Source of the DNA: an uncultured Lachnospiraceae bacterium
GTDB taxonomy: Bacteria > Bacillota > Clostridia > Lachnospirales > Lachnospiraceae
NCBI GenBank assembly: GCA_910577655.1
Contig: CAJTOW010000105.1
Location: 1-13,902, forward strand
Length of the DNA: 13,902 nucleotides
Direction of reading: 5' to 3'
The notes under the pieces were generated by a model, which saw nothing but the letters and a program-made list of their open reading frames with translations, was not told the origin of the DNA and ran no database searches. The position numbers were made by a program, and so were the translations under genes. Below are positions 1-7,048 of this stretch, piece by piece; positions within the stretch are counted from its first letter, which is position 1; every line of letters begins with the position of its first letter.

Positions 1-52
1 TCCAGCGATTTTGTACCAGATTTTGTGCAGAATTTAATTTTCAGACACGCTC
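1..52 (-). mobile_element. Terminal fragment of a second IS5-family element (left end, inverted)
   Basis: Positions 35-52 match the 18-bp terminal inverted repeat of the complete IS at 181-1059 with one mismatch (GAGCGTGTCTGAAAATTA on the minus strand). The similarity continues inward past the repeat, where both have TGCACAAAA. It resembles the left end of the complete copy and not its right end. The fragment is therefore the transposase-upstream end of a related element that runs off the window to the left, head-to-head with the complete copy. No coding part is visible here. Confidence 0.75.
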
Positions 53-180
53 TAGTACTACAGCGCACATTCCGAAATTAGTCTATGTGAAACCACGGTA
101 TTCGGCTGAAATTGCTGTTAATTTCACGCAAATTCCTTTGCAAAGAGTGAGAATCATATTAAATGTGCGCTGTAGTACTA
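53..180. repeat. 128-bp MITE-like segment with perfect 19-bp terminal inverted repeats
   Basis: The ends TAGTACTACAGCGCACATT (53-71) and its exact reverse complement (162-180) bound about 90 bp of AT-rich DNA with no ORF. Each end carries TA, so a TA target duplication around a slightly shorter element (55-178) is possible. The inverted repeats differ from those of the flanking IS5-type elements, so this is a separate element. Both neighbouring IS ends abut it exactly. The inside contains a weak GTGAAA/TTTCAC pairing. I do not recognise the parent transposon. Confidence 0.6.
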
Positions 181-266
181 GAGTGTGTCTGAAAATTAAA
201 AAATGCACAAAACATATGTTTTTACCCCGAATTCTATGATAGAATAAAGAAAAAGGGGTGTTTGTA

Positions 267-1030
267 ATGGCGAGGCGTTATGAATTAACTGAGCAGGAAT
301 GGGGGCAGATTGCGCCCCTCCTCCCGGCGGAAAAAAACAGCAGACCCGGACGTCCATCCAAGGATAACCGTTTAATGATAAATGCCATGGTCTGGATTGC
401 CCGCAGCGGGGCCCCCTGGCGTGACCTCCCTGAGCGTTATGGCCCGTGGAAATCTGTATACAGCCGTTTCCGCAAGTGGATTGAGGATGGGATACTGGAT
501 AATATCTTCCGTGTACTCAGTCTGGAGGCGGAACTGGATGAACTGTTTCTGGATGCAACCATCGTCAAAGCCCACCAGCACAGTGCTGGTGCCAAAAAAG
601 GGGGCCTTCCAATGAAATCGGACACAGCCGCGGAGGTGCAAGCACCAAAATCCATGCAGTAGTGGATGCCTATGGGTATCCCGTATATATCATGCTGAGC
701 GAAGGACAGCGAAATGACATTAATTATGCCATTCTGGTGCTGGATCCTATTGATATAGAAGGAAGCCAGATTGTGGCTGACCGGGGATACGACAGTATTA
801 AGCTGCTGGATTATATTTATGGCCGGAACGGAGAGCCAACGATACCATCCAGAAATGGAGCCAAATTTGAACGCCGGTGTGACTGGTGGCTTTATAAAGA
901 GCGTCATCTGGTTGAGAAATTTTTTCTCAAACTGAAAGCTTTCCGCCGGATTGCAACACGTTATGACAAGCTGGCGTTTACTTATATGGGCTTTATTTGC
1001 CTTGCCTCAATCCTGATTTGGTTAAAATAA
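267..1030 (+). CDS. IS5-family DDE transposase, expressed by -1 frameshift
   Basis: This transposase cuts and joins the ends of the surrounding IS. Frame 1 runs from ATG 267 to TAG 660-662. It has the N-terminal DUF4096-type domain (RRYELTEQEW...GRP, then WIARSGAPWRDLPERYGPW) and the first catalytic Asp in ELFLDATIVKAHQH. The second frame ends at TAA 1028-1030 and carries the second Asp (VADRGYD) and the Glu (LVEKFFLKLKAFRRIATRY). The frames join at an A6G5 run (594-604). A -1 slip there reads AKKGGPSNEIGHSRGG, which restores the family sequence, so both halves make one protein of about 250 residues. ATG 267 is chosen over GTG 258 because AAGGGG (254-258 region) sits at the right distance. 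All three catalytic residues are present and the element looks active. Confidence 0.85.
594..604 (+). promoter_or_regulatory. Slippery run (A6G5) for programmed -1 frameshifting
   Basis: The run AAAAAAGGGGG follows codon GCC 591-593. Reading on in frame 0 gives GGLPMKSDTA and a stop at 660. A -1 shift inside the run gives GGPSNEIGHSRGGASTKIH, which is normal for this transposase family. Frameshifted expression is established for the IS427 group. The exact slip codon here is inferred. Confidence 0.65.
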
Positions 1031-1061
1031 CCAAATCCCAATAATTTTCAGACACACTCTA

Positions 1062-1345
1062 GTATAATGCTCCGGATAACACTGGGGACCCACACCGAAG
1101 AAATATCCGCGGTTTCCCGACAGAACCGGGGTTCCGGCCCAGGGACCGATCAGGTACATCAGCAGATTCTCCGGGTCAAATGCTCCTGTCCCTGGTTTCA
1201 AATAATCCCCGGCAAGCTTTGCCGCGATGCCACGGCAGCCCATATATTCTTCACACAGATCTGAAACATCCTCCTCGCGTCAGGTTTTTGCCTTTAAGTC
1301 AACCCAGCGGATCTTTCCACTCCATCCATACTTTAACGCTTTCAT
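1062..1345 (-). pseudogene. Aldehyde:ferredoxin oxidoreductase, N-terminal remnant cut off by the IS
   Basis: The gene starts with ATG at 1345-1343, nine bases after a strong AGGAGG (1355-1360), and begins MKALKYGWSGKIRWVDLKA. Codon 22 is TGA (1282-1280). The frame then continues with REEDVSDLCEEYMGCRGIAA and, further on, FDPENLLMYLIGPWAGTP, the N-terminal fold of tungsten-dependent aldehyde:ferredoxin oxidoreductases, in which this part helps bind the tungstopterin. Reading stops at HYT, where the IS right end begins (1060-1061). About 95 of roughly 600 residues remain. The TGA lies in a linker position with no reason to encode selenocysteine, so I read it as a nonsense mutation. The iron-sulfur remnant directly upstream is the expected partner subunit. 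Confidence 0.8.
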
Positions 1346-1381
1346 CCTATCTTTCCTCCTGATGAACTGTTGCATTGGTTC

Positions 1382-1693
1382 TCATTCAACTGACAGTGCT
1401 TTCTTGGGGCAGACTGCTACGCAGGCCGGACCGTCCTCGTATCCATGGCAGAGAGCGCATTTGATGATCTCCCTGCGGTCTCCCATGACCACCTTGCGGA
1501 TGGGCGGGAACTTCTCAACAAAATAGGGACATGCTTTCACGCACAAGCCACATTTCCTGCACAGCTCCTTATCTATGTACCTTGCCCCGGTGCCCTGGTC
1601 GAATTTCATCGCGCCGAAAGGACACACGGCAACGCAGGACGCTGACTGGCACTGCCTGCAGACGGAGCCGTCGATCTGCTGCCGGACACAGCT
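1382..1693 (-). pseudogene. Iron-sulfur (4Fe-4S) electron-transfer subunit, 5'-truncated
   Basis: The open frame from 1693 to the stop at 1382 has three cluster motifs: CRQCQSASCVAVCP, then CRKCGLCVKACP, then CALCHGYEDGPACVAVCP. This is the layout of HycB/DmsB-like multi-cluster ferredoxin subunits, such as the small subunit paired with aldehyde:ferredoxin oxidoreductases. The family normally starts with another cluster motif and a start codon. Here the frame runs back into TGA at 1696-1694 with no plausible start ahead of the first cysteines, and a palindrome (1711-1741) lies just beyond. Translation could restart at ATG 1627, giving 81 residues without the first cluster, but I see no good ribosome site for it. 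The stop is 36 bases before the oxidoreductase start, so the two were an operon. Confidence 0.75.
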
Positions 1694-1710
1694 TCATTTA
1701 CCTTATAGAT

Positions 1711-1741
1711 GTAACAGTTCAGATCCCCCTTGAACTGTTAC
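1711..1741. repeat. Palindrome GTAACAGTTC - 11 nt - GAACTGTTAC
   Basis: Perfect 10-bp arms (1711-1720 and 1732-1741) enclose AGATCCCCCTT. The palindrome sits just upstream of the point where the iron-sulfur gene is truncated. A related imperfect copy lies at 8444-8472. There is no U-run on either strand, so a simple terminator is not favoured. A recombination scar, a REP-like repeat or a protein-binding site are all possible. Confidence 0.7.
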
Positions 1742-1780
1742 CCTGGGAAAACTTTTTCCAGAGCGTCCCCCTCGGAACAC

Positions 1781-1796
1781 CCCCGTGAACAGTAAC
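1781..1796 (-). repeat. Copy of the GTTAC(A/T)GTTCACGGGG motif
   Basis: On the minus strand this reads GTTACTGTTCACGGGG. It matches 15 of 16 bases with 13849-13864 on the plus strand. Between it and the palindrome at 1711-1741 lies a GGGAAAAC/TTTTTCC inverted pair at about 1745-1760. No ORF is visible in this stretch. Confidence 0.5.
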
Positions 1797-1807
1797 CCTT
1801 ATAGAAA

Positions 1808-1911
1808 AAGGGACTGCCAAAAAATCACGCCAGCACACAATATATCAAAGTAATATTCATTGAATCACCTGATATATTGTGATCTGGCCGTCATTTCCCG
1901 ACAGCCCCTTC
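1808..1911. repeat. Long imperfect palindrome of about 104 bp (MITE-like or terminator hairpin)
   Basis: Two arms of about 40 bp are mostly complementary: AAGGGACTGCC...CACAATATATCA (1808-1847), and 1870-1911, whose reverse complement begins GAAGGGGCTGTCGGGAAATG and ends in CACAATATATCA. The innermost 12 bp (1836-1847 and 1870-1881) pair perfectly. The loop is about 22 nt. It lies just downstream of the 86-residue gene (stop at 1942), so it could end that transcript. Its size and near-symmetry also suit a small non-autonomous transposon. No coding content was seen. Confidence 0.65.
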
Positions 1912-1941
1912 GTTATCCAGTATATACCTTATGTAAATACA

Positions 1942-2202
1942 TTACTTCAAATAATCTCCCACCGGAGATGTGTTGTACTGTTTCTTGATTTCCAGTATGA
2001 CAGAACCGTCCTCCTGCTCTGCCTCTGAGAGGATCTTATACTGCACTCTATTTTTCTCCAGCCCAGCTTTGTACTTTCTGACCTCTTCCTGAACCATCTT
2101 TTTGGCATACTCATGCTCCGCGTCTTCCTTTAACATGAAATGCAAGGTCTGTGTGATACATGCTGCTTTTACTCTTTTCATCTGCTCATCCATCTCTTTC
2201 AT
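1942..2202 (-). CDS. Small charged helical protein of unknown function (86 aa)
   Basis: I do not recognise a named family. The protein starts MKEMDEQMKRVKAACITQTL and is rich in Lys, Glu and Arg. Its central part looks like one long amphipathic helix (about residues 20-55), followed by a short beta-rich stretch (GSVILEIKKQYNTSPVG). It has no signal peptide, no membrane segment and one cysteine. A stop codon in frame four codons upstream fixes the start to ATG 2202 or the internal ATGs at 2193 and 2178. No ribosome site is clear for any of them. Coding style and the lack of a better frame support a real gene. The neighbours (an AOR-operon wreck downstream, a flavoprotein gene upstream) give no clue to function. 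Confidence 0.6.
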   Translation of the reverse strand: MKEMDEQMKRVKAACITQTLHFMLKEDAEHEYAKKMVQEEVRKYKAGLEKNRVQYKILSEAEQEDGSVILEIKKQYNTSPVGDYLK

Positions 2203-2421
2203 TAAATTGATATCAATGCCCGTCTGGCTTTAGAAAGCTGGTTTTTCTTCCTATAATAGATTTTATCCCTTTTATTTTCTAAAATCAAAGGACATTTTCC
2301 ACAATTTTTCCGACAGATGTTTTTAGTAGAAATTGCCTGTCACTGGCAGTCACATTCCCAAACGGTCCATTCTTCACCCATAGCTTTTTACCTGTTGAGG
2401 AAATACGACTCCGGCATAAGC

Positions 2422-2892
2422 CTAACTGTTGCTTTTTCCCGTAATCTCCTGTACCTCTATCTTCCATACTGCCATGGAGTTCAACATACCTTCGGGATAT
2501 TCCGGCTTCCCGGCAAAGCCGTATTTTTCCATAATCCTGTCCAGGGCCCTTGTCTGCTCCGGAAGGGTCACCAGCCTGGAAGCGGTTCCGTAGCCAATGA
2601 TACTTTCGTATCTGCTGGTCCACTGACATGCAAGCTCTGCCTTTTCAATCCGGATCTCATGATCCATCTCAAAACAGACCTGAGGACTGCCCGAGAGAAT
2701 CCCCGCCTTGCGTCCCTGGTTTGCCCCATGGAAATACAGGATAACCCGGCCATCCATGACCTCATAACCGAAATTAACCGGAACCACATAGGGGACCTGC
2801 TCCTCCACCATGCCCAGGCGCATGACCTCACACCGGTCCAGAATCTGAAGGATCCTTTCCTGGTCTTTAATTTCCCTGTCCTGTCTTCTCAT
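2422..2892 (-). CDS. Pyridoxamine 5'-phosphate oxidase-like flavoprotein (Nim-type, 156 aa)
   Basis: This is an intact FMN-binding split-barrel protein of the Pyridox_ox_2 / NimA-like group. It begins MRRQDREIKD and shows the group's hallmarks: a helix and strand with ILDRCEVMRLGM (about 17-28), PYVVPVNFGYE (34-44), the YFHGANQGRK loop around His55 that is typical of Nim proteins, then CFEMDHE (73-79) and YESIIGYGTA (95-104). Members are cytoplasmic flavin enzymes; some reduce 5-nitroimidazoles, but most are uncharacterised. ATG 2892 is chosen over GTG 2901, because the AGGAG at 2906-2910 lies 10 bases before ATG 2892 but only a base or two from the GTG. The gene stands alone with its own promoter. 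Resistance is not implied by the sequence. Confidence 0.85.
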   Translation of the reverse strand: MRRQDREIKDQERILQILDRCEVMRLGMVEEQVPYVVPVNFGYEVMDGRVILYFHGANQGRKAGILSGSPQVCFEMDHEIRIEKAELACQWTSRYESIIGYGTASRLVTLPEQTRALDRIMEKYGFAGKPEYPEGMLNSMAVWKIEVQEITGKSNS

Positions 2893-2925
2893 AAGCTCCA
2901 CGCTCCTATTTGATTTTTTAATGTT

Positions 2926-2954
2926 ATATTAATCCCGGAATCCGCCTGTGTCAA
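2926..2954 (-). promoter_or_regulatory. Sigma-A-type promoter of the flavoprotein gene
   Basis: A perfect -35 box TTGACA (complement of 2949-2954) is separated by exactly 17 bp from TAATAT (complement of 2926-2931), a fair -10 box. The ribosome site and ATG 2892 follow within about 35 bases, giving a short leader. Confidence 0.6.
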
Positions 2955-2983
2955 CTACACATACACCCTTTTGACCCGCTCTG

Positions 2984-2993
2984 GTAACAGTTC
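2984..2993 (+). repeat. Copy of the GTAACAGTTC motif
   Basis: This is an exact copy of the arm of the palindrome at 1711-1741. It lies where the plus-strand remnant at 2988-3292 loses its reading frame, and 30 bp beyond the flavoprotein promoter. Confidence 0.5.
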
Positions 2994-3292
2994 GGAAAAG
3001 TAGACCAAATGGAGCAGTCCGGGTACTCACGGGCAGCCGCGGAGCGTTTCCCGGGAGTACTTCCGGGCTGGCTGACCGGCCATATCATGATGGAGGACCA
3101 GGAGATCACCGGCGAACTGGTCTCTGCACGCATCTACGATATGTCTTCCGATACATCTGTGGTGGCCCCCACGCCATGGAGGATGCTTTCCGGCTCACGG
3201 CCACCCTTGTGGATGACCACTATGATGGCAGAAGCATGGGGAACGCTCTTTACGGACGGCTCCTCTATGATACCGGGGACGGCAGCAAGTAA
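2988..3292 (+). pseudogene. Unrecognised protein, C-terminal remnant with a frameshift
   Basis: Two plus-strand frames read as one protein broken in a C5 run at 3166-3170. The first is open from just after TAA 2985-2987 and includes MEQSGYSRAAAERF, PGWLTGHIMMEDQEITGELV and ARIYDMSSDTSVV. The second continues HAMEDAFRLTATLVDDHYDG and RSMGNALYGRLLYDTGDGSK to TAA 3290-3292. The text before and after the run has even, protein-like composition, which a shadow frame rarely shows. The 5' end stops at the GTAACAGTTC motif (2984-2993). I cannot name the family. About 100 residues remain, with no membrane segment or cysteine motif. Confidence 0.45.
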
Positions 3293-3389
3293 CTCAGGCC
3301 CAAATGATAGAATCCATAACAAAAACACAGTCTGTGACAACCCTTAAGAATGCCAAACTGCTACAGTCCCAACACAACACCGTAATAAT

Positions 3390-4844
3390 TTAAAGATTAT
3401 CCCCCCTGCTGCACAACACCTTCCCATCGGCTTCACAAATCTTATTTTCCATTTCCAGCAGCTCATATGCCCTCTCCATAGCTGCCGTAATATTGGCCCC
3501 CTTTCTGGTAAATCCGAATGCCCGGATGGTCTCATTGAGCAGCATTTCCCTGGGGCATCCGACGCATGTTTTGACAATACGGAACATTCCCGAAGCCAGC
3601 TCTTCCACACTGATGTGCCGGATGGGGCGTCCATCAGCCTGACGGGCCGGAACCTCTTTATACTCTGCCGGGAAGTAAAACCCTTCTTTACATAAGACTT
3701 TCTCTTGTCGTTCCAGCTTGTCCAGAAACGCCGTTACCGTTTTCTGGACCACGGAGGTCACCTTATCGCGTCCCATGACAAGACATAGTCTCTGGCAGAT
3801 GATGTCATAATGTACAGGATATTCCTTCTTGATCACCAGCTCCACACTCCCTGTCATATCCGCCCAGACATCCGGATCCTCCAGATCATAAATATCCTCC
3901 AAATCATAAAGATCTTCAGAATCACCCACAATATCCATGGCCTTGACCAGCTCATCATATTGTGTGACAGCCAGCTTCTCAAAACCGTAAGGATTTTTCA
4001 GGGCTTCTTCTGTCAGAGGCTCTTCTGTGAAAATTGCTTCTGTCTCAAACAGTTTCTCCGGTTTTTCTTCTGGGGAATTGGAAATGCCTTTATTCTTCCC
4101 ATATTCTGACAACGCATGTTCTATGGCAGCAATCAGTTCTTTTCCCTTTGCCTCCGGATCTGTGATCCAGTCCGCAGACCAGATATGGTACAGATTCCAT
4201 CCCATCGTTTCCAGCATATCCCGTCGGAGTCTGTCCCGTTCACGGGCTGTTCTGGCAGAATGGTAGGAAGCGCCATCACATTCGATCCCCATAATATACT
4301 GCCCGCTTATACCAGGATGTCTCACCGCTATATCAATCCGGTATCCGGAACAGCCTACCTGCGTAGCCACACTGTACCCATGGCTTTCCAGGAACCGGCA
4401 CACGGCCTTCTCAAATGCGCTATGCTCCCCCTCTCCCTCCTCTTCTTTTTCAGGGGCTGACGGGCCATTCATCGCAAAATCAATATATCCCTTCAGAAGC
4501 TTCGGCCCCTCAGATCTGATCCGGTTCACATCGATATCTCCGGGAAGAATCGATCCGACAAGCTTTACATTATACTTTCCACGTGTAATCGCCACATTCA
4601 GACGTCTCTCCCCTCCTGACAATCCCAGGGGACCAAACTGCATTTTCATGACACCCTTAGAATCTCTCGCATATCCGATGCTGAAAATGATGGTATCCCG
4701 TTCATCTCCCTGGACATTTTCCAGACTTTTGATAAAGAACGGCTCCTGGCATTCCTCATTAAAAAATGGCTCAAAATCAGGAAGCTGCATCCGTCTGCTT
4801 CTGACCGCTGCATCAATGGCCTGCTGCTGGACTTCACCAAAGGT
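3390..4844 (-). pseudogene. C-terminal third of a large helicase-nuclease (DUF4011-helicase-Vsr, Hhe-like)
   Basis: The open frame covers about 484 residues from the junction with brxC to the stop at 3390. In order it holds the end of a superfamily 1 helicase core (FGEVQQQAI, then SLENVQGDERDTIIFSIGY as motif V and ERRLNVAITRGKYNVKLVGS as motif VI). Next comes a Vsr/DUF559-like PD-(D/E)xK nuclease fold (FEKAVCRFLESHGY, SGYRIDIAV, MGIECDGASYH, RDRLRRDMLETMGW). A linker with acidic repeats (DLYDLEDIYDLEDPD) and two winged-helix DUF3320-like units (about YPVHYDIICQRL and REMLLNETIRAFGF) follow. Intact relatives are well over 1,500 residues, with DUF4011 and the ATP-binding Walker motifs in front. 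All of that is missing here. A start at ATG 4790 would yield 466 residues without any ATPase site. Proteins of this architecture are reported as anti-phage factors, which fits the BREX neighbours. Confidence 0.8.
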
Positions 4845-6426
4845 ACTGTTATCAGGCGAAGCTCTGACTTCTCCGCAGCATCGGTAGCCACGGTCAGGAA
4901 TCTCAGGCCCATCCCCCCGGTGGCGGGACCAACCATGACTCCGTCCACCATCTGGTCAAATGCAAAATCATATTTGCCATAGCGGTATTTTCTGGCAGTA
5001 TAGATATCACCGAAAATTATATGCGCTATATGCTCCACGATATTGGCAGTATCTACCGGTATATTCTTGATATCCCTCTGAATGTCCTGCTCTTCATCAG
5101 TGAGGAAATTATAGGTGTCTCCGGTCCTTCCGATATAGTTCTGGCTCATCAGACGGCCAAGGGATTCTCTCACCTTTTCCCTCAGGGTGATCTTGTCGGA
5201 ACGGATATCATCTGCCATGAGGATCACAATACCTTCTGCATCATAAGGAACTGATAGGGCACAAAGGGATAGTTGACAGCGAATTCATTTGGCCCGCTGT
5301 AGCCCCTGATATCCAGGACAGCGTTGGTAAAGGTGAAAAGATTCCGCAGAACAGAATCATTTTTCCCATACAGATGCTCCAGGGCTTCCTCTGCTTCCGG
5401 CTTTTTCTTCAGGATACGCTTCTGGATCACCTCGTCCGCCGAGGAGGAGGAAAGGCTCAGACGGGACTTGAACCGGGCCTGGATCCGGGAAAATTCATCT
5501 GCACGGACCTTGATGATCTCGTCAATGGCCTCCTGACCGGTACACATGACCCACACCCTTCCGCCGCATTCACTGCCGATTTTCTCGATGATGGACTGCA
5601 GATTCAGGAGCATGTCCGTATCTGTGCCCACATACTGTCCCACCTCGTCGATCATGAACAGCAGCCAGAAGTCTCCTGGCCTGGTATCCACGTACGCCCT
5701 GATATCCGCCACCAGGGAAGCGATGGAAAAGTCCACTTCCGTCTTATCATGAAACCACCGTTTCGCGTCCTCCTCGCTCATGCCCAGGACCTCCACCAGG
5801 GTCGGGACAATATAATTTCCGTTAAATGCAATGGCCTTTCTCTGATCCACCCAGGGCTTGCCCTTCTTCTGCTCAAATACCCGGCGGAATTCCTCTGTCC
5901 TGCCCTGCTGCTCTATGTACTGCTCCAGCATGGCGACTTTCAGATTTTCACCATAAAATCCCAGATGGGTGTAGAACATCTTGGCAAAGACACGGAGCAC
6001 CGCGGTTTTGTCCTTATGGATAGAGCCCTCTATATCGATATTGAAAAGGATCGTCTCGGTCTGGCCGCGGGTGGATTTGTCGATGAGCATAAATGTCCCC
6101 GGGTCATCCTGGAATTTCTGGCGGAACATTTCTACCGTGGATACTCCGCCTATCTTTCTGTTCTCCAGAATATATGAGAGCATTTTCAGAAAATGGGATT
6201 TACCACTTCCGAAAAACCCGGATATCCAGACACCGATATCCGCGGTAGGTGTATCAAAGGCTTCACTGTAGTAATCAAAAAAACTGATGAAATGCTTCTT
6301 CAGTTCCCTGGTAATGACGTATTCTTTTACTTCCTGCCAGACAACATCCCCTGAATTCTGGTCTACCTTGATTACCCCATTGATGGGTCTGTTGATGTCC
6401 TCGGCAAACATGTCACGGATTTTCAT
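4845..6426 (-). pseudogene. brxC: BREX P-loop ATPase BrxC, internally deleted and 3'-truncated
   Basis: BrxC is the large P-loop ATPase of BREX phage defence. The first frame (6426-5224, 400 residues) starts MKIRDMFAEDINRPINGVIK after a strong AAGGAG. It has Walker A GFFGSGKSH (70-78) and Walker B LLFMIDE (255-261) and ends at YPFVPYQFLMMQKVL. The second frame resumes at 5227 with VILMADDIRSDKITLREKVR, then QNYIGRTGDTYNFLTDEEQD and KYRYGKYDFAFDQMVDG, to about ELRLI near 4850. In the family, roughly 100 residues normally separate MMQKVL from ILMADD, so both a deletion and a frameshift are present. Everything past about half of the usual length (1,100-1,200 residues) is replaced by helicase sequence in a third frame. 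The stop TGA and a GTG overlap as GTGA with AGAAGG just upstream, so a coupled second fragment could be made. A working BrxC is unlikely. Confidence 0.85.
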
Positions 6427-6471
6427 AGATGGTCTCCTTCCCTTAAGAGTGTATCCGTCTGAACGGCGACC

Positions 6472-7029
6472 TCATATTATGTTAAATGCCCGGTAATAAT
6501 CATTGGGCTGCAATCTGTCAAACAGCTTCAGGCGGTACCCGTCAAACTCCCCAGGATACATAACCAGAATCGGTATATCTGAAAAATATGGCTGCAGGGC
6601 CTCCAGAAGGCTGTGGATCCGCATAAATGGAAACACGTTGCCTACACCCGTAATCAGCAGGACATCTCCTGGCATATGGGGTTCATACTGGATTTTTTCT
6701 ATGAATTCCCTCTCTCTGACTGCCCAATGAAGCTGCTCCAGCAGGAAAGTCCTGCCATCTGATTCTTCCATCCCGGGAATCGCATCCAGAATATCCATCT
6801 CTTCACAAACAGACAAAAAGATCCTGTAAAGATTGCATTCGATCAGATGGCAGACCAGGGACTGATCTGACAGAATCTGTCTGGTGAAATGCTGCACGGT
6901 CATCTCTTCTGCCGCGTCGTAACAGAAGATGCGGATATTCACCTCATTGCTCAGGCCCTTTCCCTCCAGAAACTCCGGTTCCTGGATCAATTGCCGGAGC
7001 TTATCAAGACGCTCTTTCATATCACTCAT
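6472..7029 (-). CDS. brxB: BREX protein BrxB (DUF1788 family, 185 aa)
   Basis: BrxB is a core BREX component of unknown biochemical role that always lies between brxA and brxC. The protein is full length for the family (about 190 residues) and carries its typical stretches: LSNEVNIRIFCYDAAEE near residue 25, LYRIFLSVCEEMDIL near 70, MPGDVLLITGVGNVFPFMRI near 120, and the ending FSDIPILVMYPGEFDGYRLK ... NDYYRAFNII. It has no catalytic motif, signal peptide or membrane segment. ATG 7029 follows the brxA stop by 19 bases, and a GAGAGG precedes it at a long spacing. ATG 7020 is an alternative start. It is expected to be co-transcribed with brxA. The frame is intact although its partner brxC is broken. 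Confidence 0.9.
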   Translation of the reverse strand: MSDMKERLDKLRQLIQEPEFLEGKGLSNEVNIRIFCYDAAEEMTVQHFTRQILSDQSLVCHLIECNLYRIFLSVCEEMDILDAIPGMEESDGRTFLLEQLHWAVREREFIEKIQYEPHMPGDVLLITGVGNVFPFMRIHSLLEALQPYFSDIPILVMYPGEFDGYRLKLFDRLQPNDYYRAFNII

Positions 7030-7048
7030 AAGTCACGATCCTCTCTAC

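Larger units (their letters stand above)
181..1059 (+). mobile_element. Complete IS5-family (IS427-like) insertion sequence, 879 bp
   Basis: Perfect 18-bp inverted repeats GAGTGTGTCTGAAAATTA lie at 181-198 and 1042-1059. They enclose a two-frame DDE transposase (267-1030). TA is found on both sides (179-180 and 1060-1061), fitting the TA or CTAG target preference of this group. The length and the split-frame design agree with the IS427 branch of IS5. Its right end interrupts an aldehyde:ferredoxin oxidoreductase gene, but its left end abuts the MITE-like segment and not the rest of that gene. A second rearrangement must therefore have happened here. Confidence 0.85.

Noticed and set aside
1280..1282. 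TGA in the AOR remnant as a selenocysteine codon
   Set aside because: The position is a variable linker near the N-terminus, not a catalytic site, and the gene is truncated anyway.
1711..1796. CRISPR-like spaced repeats from the repeated GTAACAGTTC copies
   Set aside because: Spacing and orientation are irregular, copies are short, and there are no cas genes in the window.
2317..2913. Plus-strand frame of 198 codons opposite the flavoprotein gene
   Set aside because: The minus-strand frame has clear family motifs, a promoter and a ribosome site; this one has none.
5374..6177. Long plus-strand open frame (267 codons) opposite brxC
   Set aside because: It is antisense to a clearly homologous BrxC frame, has no ribosome site and no recognisable domain.
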